This document shows, piece after piece, positions 47,935 to 59,000 of a DNA stretch of 64,000 nt. Every line of letters starts with the position of its first letter. Position 1 is the first letter of the stretch. This DNA is from Pseudisothecium myosuroides (taxonomy: Eukaryota > Streptophyta > Bryopsida > Hypnales > Lembophyllaceae), in contig OX637293.1 in assembly GCA_951799445.1 (NCBI GenBank), positions 4,836,001 to 4,900,000 on the forward strand, given 5' to 3'. A program made the translations under genes and the position numbers. Below the pieces are notes generated by a model. That model ran no database searches. It saw only the letters and a list, made by a program, of their open reading frames with translations, and had not been told where the DNA came from.

Positions 47935-48370
47935 ATATAATTAAGGTAGTATGGCCTAAAAGCGACCATTTAAAGGTTGGTCTGCCTTTTTCACAGGTTT
48001 CCATGAATATAAATATTTTTGGATCATTTTTCAGAGAAAGAAAAATGGATGTGGAATGTTACACAAGTGGTTTCATATTTTTTGAATCATTTTAAAATTA
48101 CTTATGAATTTTTTTTTAAATGTTGTAGGCACCTATTTGTAACCCTAGGCCTTCCAAAATCCGACCACTTGCAACTTCTAAAGTGATTTCAGAAAATGAA
48201 GGCCAATGATTGGCTCTTGCAATAAAGAATACTTTTTCTCTCGATTCTCTCAATGGCTTGAGAGGTCCATTTAAGGCTCACCTAATGTCCATTTTAGACC
48301 TAAATATAGGGTCAATTTGAAGAGGCTGCTCGCTTTTAGAACAGACTACTTTACGCTACCAGTGGTAAGG
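47935..48370 (-). mobile_element. About 430-bp MITE-like repeat, copy 2 (reverse)
   Basis: This is the reverse complement of the families at 1,645-2,090 and 49,560-49,990, with the shared blocks GCCAATGATTGGCTCTTGCA, TTCAGAGA.AGAAAAATGGA and CCACTTG. The outer ends carry GGTAGTATGGCCTAAAAGCGACC and CAGACTACTTTACGCTACC-like sequence. Confidence 0.6.
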
Positions 48371-48468
48371 TATGTTTGCACTTGATGTTAAAGATGATGT
48401 TTGCAATGTGAATCCGGTCTAGAAGTAGGTCTAAATTTGTTCTTATGACCCTCAATAACAGCACTCTT

Positions 48469-49303
48469 TTAACCCCTAAATGCCCAAGGCCTGTTTTGAG
48501 CTTCTTGGAATTTGCTCTAAATTGAACAAAATGACAACATTTTGATAAGTTGTATCAATTTTTTTTGAATTGTAACCGTACAAATTCAAACTAGACATGT
48601 TAGAGATCTCATAGGAAAAGAAAACACAACAATATCACTTATAAAGTAAAAGATTATAACGTTTGACCATGAAGGTGCTAAAATTGCAAAAATCTTTCAA
48701 TCTTCTTTACACAAGTCAAATCTAAAAAGTTGGTGACCAAAAAAATATGAGGTTAAAGGGCCTAACATGTATAACCCCAATCAATTTGTGGTTTCTTAAA
48801 ATCTACTCTAGAATTTTTTTAAATGAATTTTGAATGTGATTTTTTCTCCAAGATCTACACTGAATAGGGGTATTAAGGGGACCCATACTAATTAATCGAC
48901 ATGTCACACTATATAAATATCTACCTTTTCTCTACATCAATAGTTACTGAAGTGTCCGGGGGTTGTACATCATGTTTCAAACATCTACAATTTTCTAAGA
49001 TAAGTCCCTTTAATTTTTTGGTCCCCTTAATATCCCTATTTAGTGTAGTGTATTTGAGGCTCATTTCTAAGAGCTCTCAACACTACGGGAAGTCAAGATT
49101 GCACTAGGTACCCTTGCACAAAATCGTGAATAGAAAAATCACTATCATTTATTTTCAAGATCGGATTTGTGATGCTAAAACTAGACTTCAAGAAGAACTT
49201 TCTAAAAATATAAACTACTAAAAATAGCAATTTGGTTAGGCTTTATTTAACCTGGAAGTTTTGCAAACACCAGATTCTGGTGCCTTGGGCAGTTAGGGGT
49301 TAA
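48469..49303 (+). mobile_element. TTAA-flanked non-autonomous element, copy D
   Basis: An 835-bp element between TTAA at 48,469-48,472 and TTAA at 49,300-49,303. The left end is CCCCTAAATGCCCAAGGCC; the right end, reversed, is CCCCTAACTGCCCAAGGC, so the terminal inverted repeats agree over about 17 of 18 bases. About 115 bases inside the left end is AACCGTACAAAT, a motif shared with the other copies. There is no coding capacity. Confidence 0.8.
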
Positions 49304-49558
49304 CACCAAGTGTGTACTGAAGTACCGATAGTACTGACTTGAGGTCCATTTCCTTCCTGCCTTGAATGTTGTGTGGCTGGCCAGTACGGTATCATAGTTG
49401 CCTGCAGCCCCAAAGAGATGATTCCAGAAGCACATTCCCTGCGAGGACCATTCATGTTGCACTTGGGAAAGGGGCAGGGTATCAATCTACCCATTGGCTC
49501 TTTCAGGGATCCATCAATTAAACCAAACTCATGCAACATGAGTTTTTGGGGCCCCAGA
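49304..49558. other. Unique DNA between two elements
   Basis: This 255-bp island of more balanced composition is open on the minus strand across 49,300-49,539 (79 codons, beginning MLHEFGLIDGSLKEPMGRLI). No domain is recognised and both ends abut mobile relics, so it may be a gene fragment or chance. Confidence 0.3.
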
Positions 49559-49559
49559 C

Positions 49560-49990
49560 TTCATATCCTAAGGTAGAAGGCTCAAGAACAGTTCGGGCAA
49601 TAAGAATGGCCCCTATAAATGGTTGTGAAATGGACATGAGTTGGTTCTGAAATCGACTACTATAGTCATTGAATGAACCAAGGAAAAAAGACTTATTAAT
49701 TGCAAGAGCCAATCACTCTCTTTGCTTTCCCCATTTTTATTTAGAATTGCAAGTGAACCATTTATGAAAGACCTAGGGTCACAAATAGGGACCTATGACC
49801 CAACTTGTTTGAAAATTCATAAGTAATTCAAAAATGCTCGGAAAAAATACGAAACGACTTGGGTTAGATTCCTCATCAACTTCTCTATGTCTGAAAAATG
49901 AGCTAAAAATATTCCCATCCAAGGAAATACATGAAAAAGGCGGACCAGACCTTAAATGGTTGGTTTATGAGCCTTCTACCTTAGGAAGAA
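49560..49990 (+). mobile_element. About 430-bp MITE-like repeat, copy 3
   Basis: In direct orientation relative to copy 1 (1,645-2,090). Its ends are the clearest of the three: CCTAAGGTAGAAGGCTCAAG at 49,568 and TTTATGAGCCTTCTACCTTAGG ending at 49,986, an almost perfect terminal inverted repeat. Confidence 0.7.
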
Positions 49991-51540
49991 TTATCCAAAA
50001 CCCTTTCTGCCCACAATTTTTCAATACTGAGGTGTTTTAAAAGTGGTAGAGAAATGACATTAAATTGTGAGTGTGGAATAATTATTTGGAACTTTATACA
50101 TGGTGCAACGTGGTCGTAGAATAATAGAGCCTTAGGAGAATGGTTTTGAGTATAGTTGAAGAGGATACAAATGGATGTATTAGTAAGACATTTCAAATCT
50201 TGACCCTGAAAATTTAGGATAAATTACAAAAATTCTCTGTACAAATATTCAATTGCAATTAACAAGGATGAAACTTCTTACATCATGATAATAAAGATAT
50301 ATAGTGAATTTTGAACTATATACATTTTGTTACAAAGTTTGGATGTACACAATATTTTATTTTTGAAAGAATAAAATAATCATTAATTGTCCCAAAAATG
50401 TCAAAATAGGATGATATCATCACATTTTGAATGAATAAGCATAATTATCCTTTAGATGAATAGATGATATTTTATCTACAAAATGCTTATATATGGAGTT
50501 GAATAGGTATATCACTCCAATTAAGATTGCAAGCTAAAGTTTATTGAAAAATTCAATCATAGCATCTACTTCATAAGAATTTCTCTATGTCTTTGGTTGC
50601 CTTGACTCACTTTGTAAGTATGTTCCTATTCATACTTTTTTACATTCACTATAATTTAAGGCAGATATACCACTAATGAAAGTCTCACTTTGTCTAAAAG
50701 AGCCACCTCAATAGATCCTCACTTTATGTATACCTTCTAAATCAATATGTTACTATCATTGAAGAAACGATTCTAGACCATCTACCAAGAAAACTACGAC
50801 CCTTTGTAACTTTTGAATAAAATATCCAAATGTCACATTCTTTGGTGTGTTGGTACCTCCTTTCATTTACCAATAAGAAAACAAACCAATCTAATAATAA
50901 TAAATGTGCAACTATGTACGATAGAAAAAGCGACACTTTTGGATGTCTCTACCTCAGATGCAAAACTTCCTCTATATAATTGGTTCAGGGCCAATTTTGT
51001 CCCTCGATTGCCACCAACATGCCACTGATCTAGCAAGCCCTAATAGGCTAGTTTGAGGCAAGGTGTTTTTCAAAGATTTGGGAGAAATGCTGAACTGGAA
51101 ATACACAAGAAAATGGCATAGCCAAGTATTTTAGTGATCATTTGTATTTTGGATAGAATTTCATTAGAAGAAATTCAAGGGCTCCAAGAGACTGCGAGTT
51201 ATCAAGCCCTGGGAACTCTAGGAACGCCTTGGGAATAGTAATCTGATGTGGTCACAAGAGTGCCACCTTAGAAAATAATAAAAAAATTAATTTTTTTCAA
51301 ATTTAAAATTATTCTTTAATATTAATATTATTTATTATTTATTTAATTATTTAAATATTCTGACTGTTCCCAACTGTGGGAACAACCCTGAAACGGCCCT
51401 TTGCAGCCCTCAATTTTCTTCTAAGGCTTTTCATTGACACATTTGGATGAATTTCATTCAAAATTGGCAATTTCATCCTAATTATTTTCAAAAATTGGAA
51501 CAACTTGACATCATCATCTAATTATTCTTCAAATTTTTCC
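49991..51540. other. AT-rich intergenic DNA with repeat relics
   Basis: Positions 50,757-50,950 match 27,360-27,530 (and 41,590-41,790 reversed). Positions 51,180-51,275 carry the GATGTGG...GCCAC repeat. No gene is supported. Confidence 0.45.
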
Positions 51541-52514
51541 TTAACCCCTCACTGCCCAAGGCCGTTTTGGGTTCAAAAACATCACTGCGAAGTGATATAG
51601 ATCTAAATGTCACTAAGCTATAGAGATCTTAACCGTACAATCTTGTAGTGTACATAATGTAAAATGATGTGTATCAAATTTGAAGTCATTTGACCGGATA
51701 GATTGCGAGATTATAATGTTTTAGTGTTGAAAAAGGATGCTGAAATTTTCCTAAAAACACATTTAGAGGCGAAATTTAATTTCTAAACCTAATCAAATGA
51801 AAAAATTTTAAACTATAAAGTGATTCAAAACCAGCATACAAACACATTGATGAAAAAAATATCATTCAATTGACTCAATGTGCTTGCAAAATAGCTTGCA
51901 AATGTCAAAAAATAGGCAAGAAAAGTTGCAGAAAACACAGACGAGGCTGAACCTCCTTCTACTAAAATGCTCCTCAGTCATTCATAACTTCTTGGATTGA
52001 TATGAAATTTTAGACACACAAACTAGACTAGTATGCGCAACTTTCTCAAATTTTTTTATTGGAAAACAGACACTGTATGAAGCAGATACAAGCCGCCGAA
52101 GTTCACTGTAGTCCAAGAATGCCGGGATTTTGAATTTCGAATTGCTCCCAAACATTCAAACAACTTGGATTGACGTGAAAATTTTACCACAGTAACTAGA
52201 CTTCAAGGGGAATATAACCCAACAAATTTTATTGAAATCTAACAACGGATGAAGGAGATACAAGCCCCCGAAGTTGCAGCCATGAATTGCACTTTGGTGA
52301 ATCAAATTGAACCTGTGAACTTCGATTGGCTTCCAAAGAATCATCACCTCTTGGATTGATCTGAAAATTTTACCACACAAACTAGAAGAGAAGGCGCAAA
52401 TTTTTCAACAAGTTTTATTGAATTTGGACATCAGATGCAAAAGTTATAATACTTTGAATTGGACTTGAAACTGTGTGAGGACACTTTTGGGCCCCTTGGG
52501 CGGTGAGGGGTTAA
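51541..52514 (-). mobile_element. TTAA-flanked non-autonomous element, copy E
   Basis: A 974-bp element with intact TTAA on both sides (51,541-51,544 and 52,511-52,514). The left end is CCCCTCACTGCCCAAGGCC; the right end, reversed, is CCCCTCACCGCCCAAGGGGCC, so the terminal inverted repeat is about 18 bases with one or two mismatches. It is inverted relative to copy C and homologous over its length. AACCGTACAATCTTGTAG lies about 95 bases from the left end. No coding capacity, so it depends on a transposase encoded elsewhere. Confidence 0.85.
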
Positions 52515-53070
52515 GGCTTGGTGCTCCCCAATTACTATTGGTGCTTTTAGGCATTTAAATGCCCCCCAAAAACACTGCTCCGGGGTAATGCCACGATGAC
52601 CTGGATTGAGAACCGGTGAAAGATTATGCCGGCGGGTATACCGCCCTTCCCTGGACAGGATCAACGCCAAAACGGAAGGAAGAGAAAGGTCAGGGACTCG
52701 GGGCTCACAAGACACAACAAAGCTCAAGCGCCTCTTCTGCAGGACGGAGCACCACAATCATTCTCTCCCCCTCTCGCAATAGTAATCTTAGTCGTAATCT
52801 TAGTCGTCATGGCCATGGATCCCGCCCTGTCGCACCAATTCTAACTTGCCATAGCCCAACTGACATTCTCGCAAGCACCCGAATTTGCATCCCGCAAGAA
52901 GCAGAAGCAGAAACTGAGAATACCCGCACTAACCCATTCACGCGCCAGGAGCTTCTTCACATTGGTACCTGCACGGAGAATCTGCTATTTTTGAGAGTGC
53001 ATGTGTTTCATGGTTGCATTGCAGATCTACGCGATTTGTCAAGGCAGCGTGCATTCCTGCTCTCTTCATC
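52515..53070 (+). promoter_or_regulatory. Promoter / 5'UTR region of the branching enzyme gene
   Basis: Composition changes to GC-rich, unique sequence directly after element copy E. I take this as promoter plus leader of the branching enzyme. A long frame (52,616-53,203) passes through but its product has no domain and it overlaps exon 1 in another frame. ATGGCCATGG at 52,809 is in strong context but closes after 11 codons, so it would be an upstream ORF if transcribed. Confidence 0.4.
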
Positions 53071-56000
53071 ATGCTTGCAGTGCCTGCTTGCCATGGCCCT
53101 GCTACCCATCTGCTATCTTCTTCAAATCAGGTGCTTCGAAGTCTTCGTCTGTCTCTCTGTGGGTAGGGTTCGCTCTGGTTTGATCAAAGATTGTGTTTTG
53201 TGATCCAAGGCCAATGTGATGCTTGGTTGGAAAGATCGTGCTTTTTTGAGACGACGAGGCTCTTGTTTGCAGGTTGTATGGAATTGGGGTTGTTTTGGTG
53301 TATTGGTTTCGTAATTTTGAGGGTGAAACTCCAGTTGAGGAGGGTGGGGAAGAGAGGTGGGAGTTGTAGTGGAAAGAAACATGATTTCTGTTTTATGAGC
53401 GCTATTTTGAATTTGCTCAGGATTTTGATGCAATGCAGGTTGAAGGCAGACGCTTAGCGTGCTGGGACGTTCTAGGGGGGCAGCGCTTTCAGAGGTCGAT
53501 GTGGGGCGTTGGAGGAGTGAGTTTCGGACTTGGGGGCTGTTTCATCGGTTTATATATTAGGGCTTGTCAGAGTTTGCGATTTTTAGCTCTGGAATTCTGT
53601 CATTTGTTTTCCATTAGGGTTTTCAAAAGTTTCAGCTGCGTGGTTCTGTCATTTGTTTATGTTAGGGGTTGTGATAGTTTTGTTTCAATGTGCTGTTCTC
53701 GGAGGGTCTCCATTCTCGGAGCGCAAGTCTTGACTTTTGACTCCCGCTTCTCAAATCTTGACCAATCAAATGGACTTTGCCTTTTTCTAGCTGTTCGTTT
53801 GTAACTCGTTTTGGGGCATCTGCAATTAGTCCTCTTTAATCGCACTGCCTTAGAGGGACAAATGGGATCTTGTCACGTCTTCCCAACTTGTGAAAGTTTC
53901 TCCCAATCAGAGGTGTACGCGACATGAGAGATTCACAGGAGATATTGGGAATATGCAATTGCAGAGTGTACAATTAGAGAGGATCGAGCGTACTGTAGAG
54001 TTCCAACTTGTGACAAGGTTTTCCAATCAGATGTGTTCGCAACATCAGAACTTCGCAGGCAATGTTGGGAATGAGCCAGTGCAGAATGTGCCACTAGAGA
54101 AAGTGAGTTTTGAGCCTAAATTTTGGAGTTCTGTCTGCAAAAAGACCTGCTTTTGTTCATGTATGTTTTCCACAATTTGCAGCAAACGCGAAACTTGAGC
54201 TATAAGGCCTGCTCTCCTTCTCCAGTGAAGGCCACAAGTTTGAAGACAGATAAGTCAGACAAGCCAGCGGGATGGAAGGACACGAGCGAAGTGGTGGAGG
54301 AGAAGTTGGGGGTGGTGGAGGTGGACCCTATGCTCGCCGCTCACCAGAACCATCTCCGTTATCGAATGCAAGAGTTCGTGAAACGCAAGTCCGACATTGA
54401 GAAGGTGGAGGGAAGCTTGGCCGACTTTGCGAAAGGTGAGCCTAACTTTCTTGCACATTCCATTCCTGAATACCATGGAAGACCTCTGGTGAAGAAGGAA
54501 TGAAGGGTCTTGGAAGGAATTTAGGGCCTCTGATCCCGTACATTGCAAGCCTGTTGACCTGTCAATCATTGTTAGAATGCAAGTATTTAGAAACAATGTA
54601 TCCTTTCAGTTGAGTGGGTTGACCAAGGAATGAAAGGAATGCCTTCCAGAATGCAGTGCAATTGGGAATTTTATATGCGCGAAAGTTTTGTGTCGCTGTG
54701 CACAACAGCATTAAGAGCGTTATTCCCAAAGTTAGAAATACTGAATTCTGGTTCTTGAAAACTCTGTGTTTTGAGCTTTAGGAATTTCAATACCGAAGTT
54801 CGTTGCATCCCTCTTCTATCTAATGATGACCTAGCTTGTTGAGTCTGTAGTAGTCTGCAATCAGGAGCTCATCTTAGAGATGGTCTCAGGCTCTTAATTA
54901 ACCCTTAATGGACCTCAAAGCCTAAATTTGGCCTCTTCTATTTCAAGATAGGTCACATGGGACTTTCTTTGTGCAATTTTTTTTTTCAATTTTTTTTCTG
55001 GCTCGTGCAATGTTCTTCACTGATTCTGGTGACTCTAAATTTTGGTCCGATCTGAATTATGTTTTTCTCAATATTATCAAGTGAGTTGATCATATTAAAC
55101 CATGAACCCTCAAGTCTTTTGGGATTAACCCTAAATTGGGGAATCCGATTGAGTCTCTGAAATTCTATGCGACAACATTATTCCCCTATTGGATGTTATT
55201 CTACCTGATGTTTCTGCTAAGCGCAACTTATCAGTTTATCAGTTGAACTTATGTGAAGCTCACCTCAAATTCAGACTTGTTTGTATAGAAGTTTTTTAAT
55301 TGGGCTTTATTTTGGAAACTGTGTGTCCAGTACCGAGGTGCTGACGGGGGATTTGTTGTTGTGTAGGTTATGAGAAGTATGGGTTTACCCGGGAAGAAGA
55401 TTGCATCGTGTATCGGGAGTGGGCTCCCGCAGCAGCGTGAGTTTTACCCTTTTGTTCATGATTCTTGACTGTGAAACTGGATATTGCTTTCATTACACCC
55501 ACCCCAGGCGACTGTCCATTTCTTTTCCCAGTGTGTAATTCTTTGTCTTACCGTTTTGTGCCTCAACTGAAACTCTATTATTGGTATTCGATTATTGCAA
55601 GTTCTAGAATGTATTTGTCGGACATGATTTCATCCCTCTGCGGTACATTTTGTTGCTTTCCTTGACGCTTCAGAAATGGTTTATTTCCACTCCTTTAGAC
55701 ATGGAAGCAACCATTGTTGGTCATTTGAGCACTTCGTGGTTAGTGACAACGGTATTGCCTTAAGCATTGCTTCACTAGATTGGTGCAAATCTTTCAATGA
55801 TCGAAACTCCTCTTTTGTTGGCTCGGGACCAAAGGGGAGAAAGCTTTGCATTGAAAAGAGCTACATAGACAGTGATTTTGAGGAAGTTCAAGTAGGCTGG
55901 AACTCTAAAAGCGAGCCAGTGCTGCAGTTTGCTAGGGCCTCTTGAAGAGTAGCTGCTTGGTTGTATATTGCAAGTAGTTGCACCAAAGTGAGCTTTGCAG

Positions 56001-59000
56001 GATCCCTATTGGTATTGCAATCTGATCCTTTTTGTTGTTGTGTACAGGGCTGCTCAGTTGATTGGTGACTTCAATAACTGGGATGGCAGCAAACACACCA
56101 TGAAAAGAGACGAGTTCGGTGTGTGGTCGATCCGTTTGGCTGACGAGGGCGGTGTTTCTGTCATCCCTCATGGCTCCAAAGTGAAGTTCAGGATGCAGAA
56201 GGGTGATGGGACTTGGGTTGATCGTCTTCCTGCTTGGATCAAATATGCCGTGGTGGATCCTAATGTCTTCGCTGCGTACTACGATGCTGTTTACTGGAAC
56301 CCGCCTGCATCTGAAAGGTAAAATCCTTCGGTGTTTAGTATTGTTGTGGCCTTCCTTGTTTCACATCTATTCTCGTTAGAAGAAACAAATAAATGGGCTT
56401 AAAATCCCATCCCCCCAAACCAGTCATTCCCATTGTTTCATGAACAGTGTTCCTAAGCTGGGATCCTCCATCTCCGTCTCTTGAAGCATTTTGGCATGTA
56501 TGGGGGGGAAGAATGTTGGAAATGCTATATTCCTCGTCAGAAACAGTCACGTTTTTGGTCCTCGAAATATACTTCTAGTGAACTTTTGAGAGTAGATTTG
56601 TAGGAACGCCCACTTCTATCTTCTGGAGAGAGCTATTTTCCACATTCAATTGAATCCATTCTCCTTCTACATCTCTTCATTTATTTTTAGGTCATGGGTT
56701 CAGGAAGTTGACGGAAATGGGTGCTTCCATCGTCTTCCTCGCACTGTTTTTCTCAGCAGCGTCGTTTTTCACTCCATATTGTCGCTATCGATATTATTAC
56801 TCTCAATAATGACGCCTTTTCATGTCGACAATGCTGCTATTGTTGCATGGCAGAGATTGTGAAAGTTTGTTACTTGACACCATTGTTTGCATGAACTTAG
56901 TCTACTACTCAGGTTCCGAAATCTTACATATTCTCGTATTCTAATGTGCCTGGGTTGCAGATATGAGTTCAAGCATCCCCGCGTAGCAAAACCAGCAGCG
57001 CCGCTCATTTATGAAGCGCATGTGGGAATGAGCTCCAAAGAGCCCCGAGTGGCGTCCTACAGGCAGTTTGCAGACGAAGTGCTGCCTCGGATTAAGGCTA
57101 ACAATTACAACACCATTCAGCTGATGGCAATCATGGAGCATGCTTACTACGGTTGCTTTGGGTACCATGTCACGAATTTTTTCGCTGCCAGCAGCCGCTG
57201 TGGGACTCCCGAGGATCTCAAGTATTTGATAGACAAAGCCCATTCAATGGGGCTCCGTGTGTTGATGGATGTGGTTCACAGCCACGCTAGCACAAATGCT
57301 GTGGATGGGTTGGCGGGGTACGACTTGGGCCAGGCTGCTCAGGACTCCTACTTCCATACAGGTACAGTGATGTTGTTTTGTTAGGTGCTTTGATGTCGTC
57401 ATATTTTTACAACTTTAGAAGGTAGGAAATGATTTTTAGTAGACATGCAAAATTGATAATCAGTGCATTTGTTTAACTTTTGATTGCCATTTGTTCCGAC
57501 CTCTCTAGATTCTTGAAGCGACTGATTATATTTTATACATTTTTTTCCCAGTTTTTCTTCTTCTTGGTAGTAAATCCGACAGCGTTGGTATGCATTATTT
57601 GGATTCTTGCCTCCAAAAGCTCCTTCGATAAGATTAGGCAAGAATTTGCGAAGGCTTCAACCTTTGATAGCCATGCTACCAGAAAACTCTAGATCCTTCG
57701 AAAGTTTCTAAAGTTTTAGAGCAACTGATTATTTTTGAGACTTTTTTTTGTCTCGTTTTGACTTCCTTTATGTAGTCACTTTCGGCTAATTGCCTTCAAA
57801 CGTCATCTTTGGCTCAAGTTTGTGCACCACAATTTCTTTCCTCAGGTGCCCGGGGGTATCACAAATTGTGGGACAGCCGCCTATTCAACTACGGTTCGTG
57901 GGAGGTGCAGCGTTACCTGCTTTCCAATCTGAGGTGGTGGATGGAGGAGTACATGTTTGATGGGTTCCGATTTGACGGCATCACGTCGATGCTGTACCAC
58001 CACCACGGCCTCAACATGTGCTTCACTGGGAACTACAATGAGTATTTCAGTGAATCCACGGACACTGAAGCAGTGATGTACTTGATGCTTGCAAACGAGC
58101 TCGTCCACTCTATATACCCTGACGCTACAGTCATTGCGGAAGACGTCTCAGGCATGCCCGCACTCTGCCGTCCTGTGGCCGAAGGAGGTGTGGGCTTTGA
58201 TTACCGCTTGTCTATGGCTATTCCTGACAAGTGGATTCAGTACCTGAAAGAGAGGAAGGATGAAGAATGGTCTATGGGCGATATTGTGTATACTCTGGTG
58301 AATCGGAGGTACACTGAGGCCTGTGTTGGTTACGCCGAGAGCCACGATCAGGTAATGGCAACTGTTTAGGTGGTGTTCCCATTTTTGAGAGGATTCTCAT
58401 GCACTAAAGTATGTAGTATTTAGATACTTTTTAAAATAATATTATGAATTGTTGAAGTTTAAAGTAGTAGGGTCTCAATCAGGAGCCTAGACTACTTCAT
58501 TTGATTTATAAGTATCCTCACGGAATCAGATGGAGGGATCTTTGATTGTGATAGGACCAAGTATTGATTCTCATCTCTTGCAAGTAGTGGATTTTGATCT
58601 CATTTTTTGTTAGGTCTTGTCCCATTTTGAGAGGATTTCTATCCATCAAAGTATGTAAACTATTTGGATAGTGTATGAGCAAGTTATGAATGGTTGAAGT
58701 CTGAAGTAGTCTGAAGTAGTAAGTCCTAATTGTGAGCCTAGACTACTAAGTGTGTACCAGAAGTATTGCATCTATGAGGTATCATTTGGGAGCGTCTTTG
58801 CGTGATATAGAACGTAAAAGTTGATTTCATTTCTTACAAGCCACTTTTTTACAATGGTGACTTTTCAACTCATGGGAAAAGGAACCCAATAGAAGGGGTT
58901 CCTACCTTACTGTAGTTATATATCTCAATCTGAAATACAACTTCCTAACTCCCTTTGGTGTTTTTTGCAGTCTATGGTTGGGGATAAGACGTTTGCATTT

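Noticed and set aside
52616..53203. 195-codon plus-strand frame upstream of the branching enzyme
   Set aside because: The product has no domain, it overlaps the proposed SBE exon 1 in a different frame, and the region behaves as promoter/leader.
53433..53804. 123-codon frame as a separate gene
   Set aside because: Its first 26 codons are SBE exon 2, which ends at a GTGAGT donor; the rest reads into intron 2 and repeat R500.
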